Position numbers and translations under genes: made by a program. The notes below the pieces were generated by a model, which made no database searches, was not told the origin of the DNA, and worked only from the letters and a program-made list of their open reading frames with translations. A DNA stretch of 64,000 nt from Bacteroidia bacterium (GTDB taxonomy: Bacteria; Bacteroidota; Bacteroidia; Flavobacteriales; Flavobacteriaceae), in the NCBI GenBank assembly GCA_030425285.1, contig JAUIAY010000004.1:116981-180980 (forward strand), given 5' to 3'. This document shows positions 25,262 through 33,870 of this stretch, in pieces (the stretch's first letter is position 1; the number at the start of each line of letters is the position of its first letter).

Positions 25262-26906
25262 TATCGGTTACAATGACCTTTAAATTATTTTCTGTTTCAG
25301 TTGAAACGGCATCATTAAAATCATAGGTCAACTCATTCTTTTTGTAATCATACTCCATTAAGATCCATTTTCCGTTAATGGTTGCTCTATAGTTTGAAAG
25401 CCCTGATTCTTCATCTTCAATTTTAATTTTTAAAAAGCGATATTTGCTCAACCATTTTCCTTTGGAAAAGTTTACTGGTTTAATTTTGGGGCTTATGGTG
25501 TCCATGACCAAAGCATAGGTTCCTAACGTTTTAGTGTAGGTTGTCAGGGTGTTTTCCTTTTTGTAGGTTGTTGAATAAATAGGATACTGTTTTTTATAGC
25601 CTACCAATCGGGCGATGTATAGTTTTTCGGATTCAGGTTGTTGGTAATTGGTTATATCAAATGAAATTGAAAAATCATCACGAACGGGAACAATATCTTC
25701 ATGTAGTGTCAAGGTATCATTCTTAACACTGAAATCAATAAAAAAATCGTCGTAGAAGGTATTTTCAGGGAAATTAACCGAAATATTCTTGTTCAAAAGT
25801 TCATTGTGTTTCTTGGAATAAATAAAGAAAGGCGTCACGGAATCAGGTTTGGATTTAATGTCATCAGATTTTAGTCCTTCAATATTTATAGTAAGCCAAG
25901 TAGGATTGTTGTGGAAATCGTTAACCTTTATTTTATAGACAGAGTTGGTGCTGTCCTCAATTCTTAAATAGCCATTGTTATCCAAGTTTTTGTACATACT
26001 CAATGGGTTTTCTGGCTCAACAAATAGCTTTTGAATTCGTGTTTTGTCCTCTTTGTAATGCTTGTAATCTATCAATCTATTAATATGTCGTGATTCATCA
26101 AAGGAAAATCGTTTAAAATCAATTTCAAACATCACGTTGCCATTGAAAATGCCTTGAATATTACTAACGCCATTTTGATTAGTAGCCAAATCCTGTCGGT
26201 CAATCGTCTCTATTCCAAATCCTATCTTACCAAAGGCTTGAATGTTTTCAACACTATAGTCGCCATTTTGAAGAGGAATTAATCGTAGCTTTTGTTTTTC
26301 TTTAGAACTGTTTATGTGTGCGTCGTTGGAAAGCGGATAGGCATAAACTTCCTTAATGGTTGGCCTAGTGTTGTCCTGTATTTCCAATCCAAACAACAAA
26401 GGGTTTATAGGTCTTTCTTCGTTGTCGCGAATTTCAAAATGCAAGTGCGGACCACCCGAACTTCCAGTATTACCACTGTAGGCTACAATATCGCCTTTAA
26501 TAACAGGAAGTTTTAATGCAGTTGGAAACACTTCTATCTCAAAAGATTCCTTTTCATATTGGAGCTTTTTAATGTAGGCCTCAATGGTAGGTGAAAATTC
26601 TTGTAAGTGCCCATATACCGACACATAACCATTGGGATGGGTAATATATAAAGCTTTGCCATAACCATAATGCGAAATTTTAATTCTACTTACGTAGCCA
26701 TCAGCTATGGCATGCACACTTAAACCTTCGCGTTGCTGTGTTTTGATGTCTAAACCTGAATGAAAATGATTAGAGCGTAATTCACCAAAAGTACCTGAAG
26801 GTATTAACGTGATATCCAAAGGAGCCCTGAAATAATCTTGGGGATAAGGGTTTTGGGAAAAACCAAAAGTTGATAAAAGCAGTAGTAGAAATAGGAGTTT
26901 TTGCAT
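25215..26906 (-). CDS. M23 family metallopeptidase (LytM type)
   Basis: A protein of 563 residues. Signal peptide ends near FGFSQ. The catalytic LytM domain is at about 40-170, with zinc ligands in NHFHSGLD and the HLHFEI motif (GPHLHFE). The rest is a long beta-rich C-terminal region ending in an Ig-like segment (DEESGLSNYRATINGKWI, VTDNVGNSSTFE). It probably cuts peptidoglycan cross-bridges or a related peptide in the periplasm. It is transcribed with the TonB receptor gene, whose start it overlaps. Confidence 0.9.
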   Translation of the reverse strand: MQKLLFLLLLLSTFGFSQNPYPQDYFRAPLDITLIPSGTFGELRSNHFHSGLDIKTQQREGLSVHAIADGYVSRIKISHYGYGKALYITHPNGYVSVYGHLQEFSPTIEAYIKKLQYEKESFEIEVFPTALKLPVIKGDIVAYSGNTGSSGGPHLHFEIRDNEERPINPLLFGLEIQDNTRPTIKEVYAYPLSNDAHINSSKEKQKLRLIPLQNGDYSVENIQAFGKIGFGIETIDRQDLATNQNGVSNIQGIFNGNVMFEIDFKRFSFDESRHINRLIDYKHYKEDKTRIQKLFVEPENPLSMYKNLDNNGYLRIEDSTNSVYKIKVNDFHNNPTWLTINIEGLKSDDIKSKPDSVTPFFIYSKKHNELLNKNISVNFPENTFYDDFFIDFSVKNDTLTLHEDIVPVRDDFSISFDITNYQQPESEKLYIARLVGYKKQYPIYSTTYKKENTLTTYTKTLGTYALVMDTISPKIKPVNFSKGKWLSKYRFLKIKIEDEESGLSNYRATINGKWILMEYDYKKNELTYDFNDAVSTETENNLKVIVTDNVGNSSTFETLFYRK

Positions 26907-26949
26907 AAAAATGTTGTTGATGCTAAAGTATTAATTTGAATTAAATTTC

Positions 26950-26957
26950 CAAAAGTA
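26950..26957 (-). promoter_or_regulatory. -7 promoter box of the M23 peptidase gene
   Basis: Minus-strand TACTTTTG matches TAnnTTTG, about 43 bp upstream of the ATG at 26906. No convincing -33 TTG. Confidence 0.45.
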
Positions 26958-27028
26958 AATACAACTACAGTGCCAGTATGTTGATTATGAGAATTAACGC
27001 TGTAGGAGTAATTTTTATTGGAAAACAA

Positions 27029-27059
27029 TTGGTATTTATATTTAGGTATGTTAACTTTG
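27029..27059 (+). promoter_or_regulatory. Flavobacterial promoter of the zap operon
   Basis: TTG at 27029-27031, a 20-nt spacer, then TAACTTTG at 27052-27059, 24 bp before the first ATG. One of the best consensus matches in the window. Confidence 0.65.
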
Positions 27060-27082
27060 TGTGATAAGTATTGATATTGTAA

Positions 27083-27373
27083 ATGAGCAACATTGAAGAA
27101 ATTGTAGATGCTTTAGAGAACAAAATAAGCAAGGTTTTACATAAACAGGAAGTGTTAAAACAAGCCAATTTAAAATTAGAGCAAGAACTACAATCCTCTC
27201 AAAAAAAGCTTCAGGACCAAAAACAGGATTTAGATGCCTGGCAGGAAAAATATGAAGCCCTAAAGTTTGCAAATTCAATGCTTGGCAGTGACAACAATAA
27301 AAGAGAAACAAAGCTTAAAATAAATGCATTAATTAGGGAAATTGACCATTGTATTGCACAGCTTTCCGAATAA
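27083..27373 (+). CDS. Coiled-coil protein upstream of zapA (ZapB-like role possible)
   Basis: A protein of 96 residues, almost entirely one coiled coil with heptad hydrophobics (VDALENKISKVLHKQEVLKQ onwards), no signal peptide and no membrane segment. It lies 15 bp before zapA and shares its promoter. In other bacteria a short coiled-coil protein (ZapB) works with ZapA at the FtsZ ring. Sequence identity to ZapB is not evident, so this role is an inference from size, fold and position. Confidence 0.7.
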   Translation: MSNIEEIVDALENKISKVLHKQEVLKQANLKLEQELQSSQKKLQDQKQDLDAWQEKYEALKFANSMLGSDNNKRETKLKINALIREIDHCIAQLSE

Positions 27374-27388
27374 TGTTACATAGATTCA

Positions 27389-27682
27389 ATGTCAGACAAG
27401 CTTAAAATAAGGCTTTCTATAGCTAATAGAGTGTACCCATTGACTATTTCACCAAGTCAAGAAGAAGGTTTACGAAAGGCGGCTAAAAATATAGAATCTA
27501 TGATAAAGCAATTTGAGCAAAGTTATTCTGTTCAAGATAAACAAGATGTATTGGCTATGTGTGCCTTGCAATTTGCTTCACAGGTTGAACAGAAAACTAT
27601 AGATAAAACAAATGTGAATGAACAAGTTGAACAAAAGCTTTTGGCTTTGGACGATTTGTTAAAAGAGCATCTAAACTCTTAA
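27389..27682 (+). CDS. zapA: Cell division protein ZapA
   Basis: A protein of 97 residues. The N-terminal beta-rich half has the ZapA pattern KIRLSIANRVYPLTISPSQE and LRKAAKNIESMI, followed by a C-terminal coiled coil (VNEQVEQKLLALDDLLKEH). ZapA binds and bundles FtsZ filaments in the cytoplasm. It is followed by the 6S RNA gene and rny, a neighbourhood that also supports the assignment. Confidence 0.88.
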   Translation: MSDKLKIRLSIANRVYPLTISPSQEEGLRKAAKNIESMIKQFEQSYSVQDKQDVLAMCALQFASQVEQKTIDKTNVNEQVEQKLLALDDLLKEHLNS

Positions 27683-27703
27683 CGTTCTTTAAAATAAACT
27701 AAG

Positions 27704-27878
27704 GTTACTGCCTGCATTAGTTATTTTTTTTGATAAACTCAACACTAATTCTTTAAAAAGGGTGAGTTTAAGTTGTAAAAGCGAGCTGTCTTTGAGCAGA
27801 TACTTGATCAGCTTGGTATCCCTAAACTTGTTTTAAGGAGTTTATACAAAACTTTAAACTGGTGCAGGCTTTTTTTAT
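27704..27878 (+). ncRNA. ssrS: 6S RNA
   Basis: The 208-bp gap between zapA and rny has no open frame but has a strong RNA fold. Closing stem CCTGCATTAGTT (27711-27722) pairs with AACTGGTGCAGG (27857-27868) and runs straight into a T8 tract. Inside are AAACTCA / TGAGTTT (about 27734-27770) and a GAGCTGTC...GATCAGCTTGG stem region. A rod-like RNA of about 175 nt next to zapA is where 6S RNA lies in many bacteria; it binds RNA polymerase holoenzyme. Identity rests on fold and location, not on a covariance search. Confidence 0.75.
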
Positions 27879-27896
27879 AAATAAATTAAAGTGAAT

Positions 27897-29468
27897 ATGG
27901 ATAGCACAATTATAGCAATTGTAGTAGGGATAATAGGAATAATCATAGGTTTTATAGTGGCAAAGGTTCTTGAGAGAAATAATGCCTCAAAAGTTGTTAA
28001 AACCGCAAAAAAAACAGCAGCTTCGATTATTAAGGAAGCCAATAGCGAAGGCGAGTCTATTAAAAAAGACAAAATTCTTCAAGCTAAGGAAAAGTTCATA
28101 GAGTTAAAGTCAGAACACGAAAAAGTCATTCTGTCCCGTGATAAGAAAATGGCTGAAGCCGAAAAACGTACTCGTGACAAAGAATCACAGGTATCGGGAG
28201 AACTGTCAAAAAACAAGAAGCTCAACAGTAGTCTTGAGGAAAAGTTAAAGGACTACAATCATAGACTAGATTTACTGGACAAGAAGAAAGACGAACTTGA
28301 AAAACTTCACAGAAGTCAAGTAGAGCAGCTTGAGGTTATTTCAAGCTTATCGGCTGAAGATGCCAAAGCCCAATTGGTAGAGTCCCTTAAAGGAGAAGCC
28401 AAGAATGATGCTATGGCCTACGTACAAAGCACTCTTGAGGAAGCCAAGCTTACAGCACAGCAGGAAGCTAGAAAAGTGATTATTAATACCATTCAGCGTA
28501 TAGGAACAGAAGAAGCCGTTGATAATTGCGTGTCGGTTTTTAATATAGAATCTGATGATGTTAAAGGACGAATCATTGGCCGTGAAGGACGAAACATTCG
28601 TGCCATTGAAGCAGCAACAGGTGTTGAGATTATAGTAGATGATACACCCGAAGCTATTATTTTGTCTTGTTTTGATTCTGTGAGACGTGAAATTGCACGC
28701 TTGTCGCTTCATAAGTTGGTAACTGATGGAAGAATCCATCCTGCAAGAATTGAAGAGGTTGTTAAGAAAACAACCAAACAGATAGAACAGGAAATTATTG
28801 AAGTTGGTAAACGCACCATTATCGATTTAGGAATCCATAATCTTCATCCTGAATTGGTGAAAGTTGTAGGACGTATGAAATACCGTTCGTCTTACGGACA
28901 AAACTTGTTGCAGCACTCTCGAGAAGTAGCAAAGCTTTGTGGTGTAATGGCAGCTGAATTAGGATTAAATCCGAAATTGGCTAAACGTGCCGGATTATTG
29001 CATGATATAGGAAAAGTACCAGACGCTGAAGCCGACATGGAAACTCCTCATGCTATATTGGGTATGCAATGGGCTGAAAAGTACGGTGAGAAAGAAGACG
29101 TTTGCAATGCTATTGGAGCTCACCACGATGAAATTGAAATGAAATCATTGTTGGCGCCAATCGTTCAGGTTTGTGATGCCATCTCTGGAGCAAGGCCAGG
29201 TGCCAGACGTCAAGTGCTTGATAGTTACATCCAACGTTTAAAGGATTTGGAAGATATTGCCTTTGGTTTTGGTGGCGTGAAAAAAGCGTATGCTATTCAA
29301 GCGGGTAGAGAACTACGTGTTATTGTGGAAAGTGAAAAAGTTGATGATCAAAAAGCAGCTGATTTATCTTTCAACATTTCCCAAAAAATTCAAACCGATA
29401 TGACTTATCCAGGTCAGGTGAAAGTGACCGTAATTAGAGAAACAAGAGCGGTGAATATTGCAAAATAA
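27897..29468 (+). CDS. rny: Ribonuclease Y
   Basis: A protein of about 523 residues from the ATG at 27897 (a GTG at 27891 is the alternative). An N-terminal transmembrane helix ([20 protein letters not shown]) is followed by a long charged coiled coil, a KH domain with [19 protein letters not shown], and an HD domain with [14 protein letters not shown]. It is a membrane-anchored endoribonuclease that starts mRNA decay. Full length, normal domain order. It ends at a terminator that overlaps the 3' end of xerD. Confidence 0.95.
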   Translation: MDSTIIAIVVGIIGIIIGFIVAKVLERNNASKVVKTAKKTAASIIKEANSEGESIKKDKILQAKEKFIELKSEHEKVILSRDKKMAEAEKRTRDKESQVSGELSKNKKLNSSLEEKLKDYNHRLDLLDKKKDELEKLHRSQVEQLEVISSLSAEDAKAQLVESLKGEAKNDAMAYVQSTLEEAKLTAQQEARKVIINTIQRIGTEEAVDNCVSVFNIESDDVKGRIIGREGRNIRAIEAATGVEIIVDDTPEAIILSCFDSVRREIARLSLHKLVTDGRIHPARIEEVVKKTTKQIEQEIIEVGKRTIIDLGIHNLHPELVKVVGRMKYRSSYGQNLLQHSREVAKLCGVMAAELGLNPKLAKRAGLLHDIGKVPDAEADMETPHAILGMQWAEKYGEKEDVCNAIGAHHDEIEMKSLLAPIVQVCDAISGARPGARRQVLDSYIQRLKDLEDIAFGFGGVKKAYAIQAGRELRVIVESEKVDDQKAADLSFNISQKIQTDMTYPGQVKVTVIRETRAVNIAK

Positions 29469-29490
29469 AAGATAAGACTATATTTAGAAG

Positions 29491-29517
29491 AGCCCATTTT
29501 AAAATGGGCTTTTTTAT
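29491..29517. terminator. Bidirectional terminator between rny and xerD
   Basis: AGCCCATTTT / AAAATGGGCT stem followed by TTTTTATTTT. The T tract includes the last bases of xerD on the minus strand. Confidence 0.85.
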
Positions 29518-30410
29518 TTTCTGGGATGATAGGTTTCAATGGCTTTTGTAAGTTGACTTCTATCTACATGCATGTATATTTCAGTAGTCGTAATGCTTTC
29601 GTGTCCTAACATGAGTTGTATGGCTCTTAAATCAGCTCCATTTTCCAAAAGATGTGTAGCAAATGAATGTCTGAACGTATGAGGTGAAACAGTTTTCTTA
29701 AGGCCTATTTTTTCAACCAATTGCTTGATGATGGTAAATATCATGGCACGAGTTAGTTGTTTTCCCCTTCGGTTTAAAAATACCGTGTCTTCGAATTCTT
29801 TTGGTATAGATAAGTGACAACGTACTTGGTTTATGTAAATTTGAATATACTTTTGAGTAGACTTTACAATGGGAACAAAACGTTGTTTGTCCCCTTTTCC
29901 AGTAACTTTTATAAAACCTTCGTCAAAAAACAGATCGGAAATCTTGAGATTGGTCAATTCGCTAACACGCAAACCACAACTATATAAAGTTTCTAAAATA
30001 GCGCGGTTTCTTTCGCCTTCTGGTTTGCTTAAATCTATGGCTCCAATAATGTTATTGATGTCCTGTTCGCTTAAAGTATCGGGTAGTTTTCGTCCAATTT
30101 TTGGTGATTCAATAAGATCCAACGGATTGTCTTTCCTGTAATCCTCAAAAATTAGATAGCCAAAAAAACTACGAAGCCCAGAAATAATTCTAGCTCTTGT
30201 ACGCGCGTTTAATTGTTTAGCCATCTCATAGATGAATTGTTGAACAGTCTCCGAATTGATTTTCAACGGACTGACCTGTATCTTGTTCAAGTCTAAAAAC
30301 ACCATAAGCTTTTCAATATCCAAACTATAGCTGACAATGGTATTGGACGATAGACCACGTTCTATCTTTAAATACATTTGGTAATCCTTAAGGGCTTGTT
30401 CCCAAGTCAT
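29514..30410 (-). CDS. xerD: Site-specific tyrosine recombinase XerD
   Basis: A protein of 298 residues. N-terminal SAM-like core-binding domain (about 1-90), then the tyrosine-recombinase catalytic domain with the full set R148 (CGLRVSEL), K172, H244, R247 (HTFRHSF), H270 (LGHESI) and Y279. It resolves chromosome dimers at dif. Length and motifs are those of housekeeping Xer proteins; there is no sign of the extra helix of integron integrases, so it should not be taken as the cassette recombinase for the 57-59 kb array. Confidence 0.92.
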   Translation of the reverse strand: MTWEQALKDYQMYLKIERGLSSNTIVSYSLDIEKLMVFLDLNKIQVSPLKINSETVQQFIYEMAKQLNARTRARIISGLRSFFGYLIFEDYRKDNPLDLIESPKIGRKLPDTLSEQDINNIIGAIDLSKPEGERNRAILETLYSCGLRVSELTNLKISDLFFDEGFIKVTGKGDKQRFVPIVKSTQKYIQIYINQVRCHLSIPKEFEDTVFLNRRGKQLTRAMIFTIIKQLVEKIGLKKTVSPHTFRHSFATHLLENGADLRAIQLMLGHESITTTEIYMHVDRSQLTKAIETYHPRK

Positions 30411-30620
30411 TCATATGAATTTTACAGGCATAAAAATATAAAATAGAAAGCACTAATAACAATGTTTCAAATTGTTAATAACTTTGAATTTTAATAACTT
30501 GAAAATCATATTAATAAGTAGTAATGTTTATAAAATTGTTAATAAAGTATACTTGACATGTTAATATCTAAAAAAAAAGTGCTTAGCTTGAAGCATATCA
30601 ATTTTAAAAACTTAACAATT

Positions 30621-31226
30621 ATGAAAAAATTATTTTTATTTGCTGTCTTGGCGCTGTTTAGTTTTATGAACATAAATGCCCAAGGCGAGAGTGAAAGCAA
30701 TGATGGTTCTCCGTATGGCTGGTCCAAAGGCGATGTCTATTTAAGTGGAGCGGTTGGTATTTGGTCAACTAAAATGGGTGATTCTAAAGAAAACCAATTT
30801 ACTGCGATGCCTCAAGGTGGATTTCTGGTAACAGACCATATTGCAGTTGGTGCGCAATTTGGGTACATGTCCAGCAAAAGCGAGATTAACAACAATGTAA
30901 CTTCAGAAACCAATACATTCATGGCTGGTGCTTATGGTAAGTGGTTATGTTCTCCTGAAACACAATTTACGCCATATTTAGGTGTAGGTTTTAATTACCT
31001 CAATGAAAAGGAAAAAGTTAGTGATATAACTTATGACGGATTTGAATTTGGTGCTGGAGCTGGTTTGTTGTTTAGCTTGAATGAACATTTTGTTATTGGT
31101 GCTAATTATGCTATAGCTTCATACAGTACTTTGAAGTCTAATGTTGATGGCGCTGAATCAAGAAATACGTTTACAGCAGGCTTGGATTGGAAACGATTGG
31201 ATTTCTCTTTGGGATATAGATTTTAG
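30621..31226 (+). CDS. Outer-membrane beta-barrel protein
   Basis: The frame opens at 30558, but the ATG at 30621 gives a clean signal peptide (MKKLFLFAVLALFSFMNINAQ), for 201 residues. The mature part has alternating strands with Gly-aromatic turns (VYLSGAVGIWSTKMGD, VTDHIAVGAQFGYMSS) and a C-terminal aromatic residue (LDFSLGYRF), the OmpA/OmpW-like barrel pattern. The sequence around the start, AAAAACTTAACAATTATG, is repeated before the next barrel gene. Function unknown. Confidence 0.8.
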   Translation: MKKLFLFAVLALFSFMNINAQGESESNDGSPYGWSKGDVYLSGAVGIWSTKMGDSKENQFTAMPQGGFLVTDHIAVGAQFGYMSSKSEINNNVTSETNTFMAGAYGKWLCSPETQFTPYLGVGFNYLNEKEKVSDITYDGFEFGAGAGLLFSLNEHFVIGANYAIASYSTLKSNVDGAESRNTFTAGLDWKRLDFSLGYRF

Positions 31227-31245
31227 GGTTAATAGCAATTAAGAG

Positions 31246-31273
31246 AAAAGGAAGCTACGGCTTCCTTTTTTTT
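31246..31273 (+). terminator. Rho-independent terminator
   Basis: AAAAGGAAGC / GCTTCCTTTT stem with loop TACG and a T8 tract, after the first barrel gene. Confidence 0.85.
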
Positions 31274-31332
31274 GTTTCTAATTTTTAAAAGCTTATATTT
31301 AAATATATTAATCAATTAAAAACTTAACAATT

Positions 31333-31878
31333 ATGAAAAAATTATTTCTCGTTACAGCTCTTGTGATCTTTAGTTTTAATGCAAAAGCCCAGGATATTGA
31401 GGAAAAAATTAAAGGCGGCGGCTTTTATGCAGGTGCAAACATAGGATTGCCAATAAGTGGTGCAAGTGACATTTCCACATTTAATTTTGGTTTTGATGTA
31501 GCTTATTTATTTGAGCTTATTGATAATTTAGAAGTTGGGCCACTTTTGGGTTATACCCATTTTATTGGTGACAACTATTTTGGATTAGACTATGATGATG
31601 TATCCTTTATTCCAATTGCTGCTTCAGCTAGATATTATTTTGCTGATCATAAGTTCTTTGGAGGTGTTGATTTAGGTGTTGGTGTCAATGCTGCGGGTGA
31701 CGCCAAATCAGGGTTCTATGCCCGACCAAAGTTTGGTTATAATTTAGGTGCATTATCATTAATAGCTTCTTTTCAAAGTATATCTGGTGGTACCGATTAT
31801 CGAAACAATGGCACCTATTACTACAGATCTTACAGTAGTTTCACATCCGTTAATTTTGGAGTTGAATTTGGTTTTTAA
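31333..31878 (+). CDS. Outer-membrane beta-barrel protein, paralogue 1
   Basis: A protein of 181 residues with a signal peptide (MKKLFLVTALVIFSFNAKAQ) and an 8-strand-type barrel ending in VNFGVEFGF. It shares length and matched blocks with the next gene (AYLFELIDNLEVGPLLGYTH against NYLFELNQAFDLGIATGYGH; FIPIAASARYYF against YVPIAAAARFNV). The two are therefore paralogues from an old tandem duplication. Each has its own terminator. Ligand unknown. Confidence 0.8.
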   Translation: MKKLFLVTALVIFSFNAKAQDIEEKIKGGGFYAGANIGLPISGASDISTFNFGFDVAYLFELIDNLEVGPLLGYTHFIGDNYFGLDYDDVSFIPIAASARYYFADHKFFGGVDLGVGVNAAGDAKSGFYARPKFGYNLGALSLIASFQSISGGTDYRNNGTYYYRSYSSFTSVNFGVEFGF

Positions 31879-31898
31879 ATTAGTCTATAGAATAAGTG

Positions 31899-31926
31899 AA
31901 GAGCAAACCAATAGGTTTGCTCTTTT
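31899..31926 (+). terminator. Rho-independent terminator
   Basis: AGAGCAAACC / GGTTTGCTCT stem with a short loop and TTTTTG tract. Confidence 0.8.
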
Positions 31927-31950
31927 TGTATAATTTGTGAAAATTACATT

Positions 31951-32496
31951 ATGAAGAAACAATTTAAGCTAACAATAGTCGCTTTGATTTTTAGTTTTTT
32001 GGGATTTTCCCAATCCGGACTAAATATAGGCGGTAGTATAGGTTTTCCTTATGAAAACTATGAAGGGTATGAGTTTTCATTCGCTTTTAGTATCGATGCT
32101 AATTATTTATTTGAATTAAACCAAGCCTTTGATTTGGGTATAGCTACAGGTTATGGCCATGCTTTTGGCGATAATTATAATTACTATGTCGGACCACTTG
32201 TAGGTTATGATCGGTTTGATACACCTGATTATCAATACGTACCAATTGCAGCTGCAGCGAGATTTAATGTTAATAGCAAATTGGTTTTTGGAGCAGATGT
32301 AGGTTACGCCGTTTCTCTTAACAGTGATAAAGATGTATTTAATAATGATTATTATACGGGTGGTTTTTACTGGCGTCCAATGGTGGGGTTTAATTTAAGC
32401 GAACGTTTTCAGTTAATCGCTAACTACATAGGGATCAGTGATGATTATTTTTATTATTCATCCGTAAATCTGGGATTTTCGGTCAATGTTAATTAA
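31951..32496 (+). CDS. Outer-membrane beta-barrel protein, paralogue 2
   Basis: A protein of 181 residues with signal peptide ending near GFSQ and a Tyr/Asp-rich barrel with a final VNLGFSVNVN strand. The aligned blocks described for the preceding gene show common descent. The inserted loop YNYYVGPLVGYDRFDTPDYQ is longer than in the paralogue, which suggests different surface loops. Confidence 0.8.
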   Translation: MKKQFKLTIVALIFSFLGFSQSGLNIGGSIGFPYENYEGYEFSFAFSIDANYLFELNQAFDLGIATGYGHAFGDNYNYYVGPLVGYDRFDTPDYQYVPIAAAARFNVNSKLVFGADVGYAVSLNSDKDVFNNDYYTGGFYWRPMVGFNLSERFQLIANYIGISDDYFYYSSVNLGFSVNVN

Positions 32497-32518
32497 TCTC
32501 TAATAAAAGAATAAACAA

Positions 32519-32547
32519 AAAACCGAAGTTGAGCCTTCGGTTTTTTT
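32519..32547 (+). terminator. Rho-independent terminator
   Basis: AACCGAAG / CTTCGGTT stem with T7 tract between the barrel gene and aroQ. Confidence 0.8.
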
Positions 32548-32574
32548 ATGTCATATTTTTAATACCTTTACTAT

Positions 32575-32997
32575 ATGAAGAAACTCATCATAATAAATGG
32601 CCCCAATTTAAATTTGTTAGGTAAGCGTGAACCCGAAATTTATGGTAGTCTGTCGTTTACCGAGTTTTTGGATGAAATCAAGGCTCAATACAACGATATT
32701 TCCATAGACTACTTTCAGTCTAATGTGGAAGGTGAGATCATTAATAAGCTACATGAAGTTGGCTTTAATCATGATGGCATTGTGCTTAATGCCGCTGCTT
32801 ATACCCATACTTCAGTTGGGATTGGTGATGCTGTTGCTGCCATTGAAACGCCAGTAGTTGAAGTGCATATTTCCAATACCTTCGATAGGGAGGAGTTTCG
32901 TCATCAATCTTATGTAGCACCTCATGCTAAAGGTGTGATAGTTGGTTTTGGATTGCAAAGTTACGAGTTGGCCATCCAAAGTTTTATTAAGAAATAG
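32575..32997 (+). CDS. aroQ: Type II 3-dehydroquinate dehydratase
   Basis: A protein of 140 residues, third step of the shikimate pathway. Family landmarks: NGPNLNLLGKREPEIYG at the N-terminus (catalytic Arg and Tyr), QSNVEGEIINKLHE, NAAAYTHTSVGIGDA, and VEVHISNTFDREEFRHQS with the catalytic His. Normal length. Stand-alone gene with no other aro genes nearby. Confidence 0.95.
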   Translation: MKKLIIINGPNLNLLGKREPEIYGSLSFTEFLDEIKAQYNDISIDYFQSNVEGEIINKLHEVGFNHDGIVLNAAAYTHTSVGIGDAVAAIETPVVEVHISNTFDREEFRHQSYVAPHAKGVIVGFGLQSYELAIQSFIKK

Positions 32998-33068
32998 CGT
33001 ACTGAACACACAATAAATTTAGTGTTTTACTGAGTTGTGACTTTTTGGAAGGTTTTGTGTCTAACTGA

Positions 33069-33668
33069 TTGAACATAATACTGACTTTGGAAGATTTAAG
33101 AATAGACACCTCAATTTCTGATGAAAAGCTTGTTGCTTTAATAGTACAAACAAAGAGTTCGGAGTTGTTTTCTGTTATCTATGACCGTTACGCACCTCTT
33201 GTTTACAATAAATGCTTAAGTTTTGTTCAGAATAAGGAAGAAGCGCAGGATTTAACACATGACATTTTTGTCAAACTGTTTATTAAAATCAAAACCTTTA
33301 GTCACAAGTCTAAATTTTCTACATGGTTATACTCATTCACTTATAACCATTGTGTCAATTATGTTCAGCGGGATTTAAATAAACGCCGAAATAAATTTAT
33401 TTATACAGATAGTGAAGATGAACAGGATTATCTGAATGCTGTACAAAATAGTATTAGTGACGAGGTTATTTTTAACATGGATTCTGAAAAATTGACCAAG
33501 GAACTAGAGTTAATTGATCCAAGTGATAAATCCATTCTGTTTATGAAATACCAAGATGATATGAGCATCGAGGATATTCAAGAAGTATTGGATTTGGGCA
33601 AAAGCGCTGTAAAAATGCGATTGAGTAGAGCAAAAAACAGATTGGTTAAAGCCTATGAAACGATTTGA
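33069..33668 (+). CDS. RNA polymerase sigma factor, ECF type
   Basis: A protein of 199 residues with region 2 (YDRYAPLVYNKCLSFVQNKEEAQDLTHDIFVKLF, about 40-73, KFSTWLYSFTYNHCVNYVQR) and region 4 (DDMSIEDIQEVLDLGKSAVKMRLSRAKNRL). No in-frame ATG exists before region 2, so TTG at 33069 is taken as the start, with TTG 33084 as an alternative. It is followed after 2 bp by a 62-residue protein and then by an MscS-like channel. No classical anti-sigma with a membrane helix is adjacent. Confidence 0.87.
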   Translation: MNIILTLEDLRIDTSISDEKLVALIVQTKSSELFSVIYDRYAPLVYNKCLSFVQNKEEAQDLTHDIFVKLFIKIKTFSHKSKFSTWLYSFTYNHCVNYVQRDLNKRRNKFIYTDSEDEQDYLNAVQNSISDEVIFNMDSEKLTKELELIDPSDKSILFMKYQDDMSIEDIQEVLDLGKSAVKMRLSRAKNRLVKAYETI

Positions 33669-33670
33669 TT

Positions 33671-33859
33671 ATGGAAAATCCTTTTAAGAAAGTAATACAC
33701 AGCGAGAAACTGCCTGATATTATCAAGAATAAAGTCATGGATGATATCAATGTGGTGAAATTGGCTTTGGATGTAACCGATTTACTGGCCATAAAATATC
33801 CCGAAGCCTTAAATGATATTTTTAATTTTTCTAAAAAAGACAACAAAAACACCAACTAA
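33671..33859 (+). CDS. Small protein of unknown function coupled to the sigma factor
   Basis: A protein of 62 residues starting at ATG 33671 (the frame opens at TTG 33665). MENPFKKVIHSEKLPDIIKN is followed by a helical segment DDINVVKLALDVTDLLAIKY and a Lys/Asn tail. No membrane helix or cysteine. It begins 2 bp after the sigma-factor stop and ends 11 bp before the channel gene. A role as a soluble sigma-factor partner is possible but only inferred from position. Confidence 0.65.
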   Translation: MENPFKKVIHSEKLPDIIKNKVMDDINVVKLALDVTDLLAIKYPEALNDIFNFSKKDNKNTN

Positions 33860-33870
33860 AATACGAGACC

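Noticed and set aside
28347..28739. 130-codon minus-strand frame inside rny
   Set aside because: Shadow frame opposite the well-supported RNase Y KH and HD region.
29514..30410. XerD as the recombinase of the cassette array
   Set aside because: It has the length and motifs of housekeeping XerD, lies 27 kb away and lacks an integron-integrase insert. It cannot be excluded that Xer acts on the sites, but nothing supports it.
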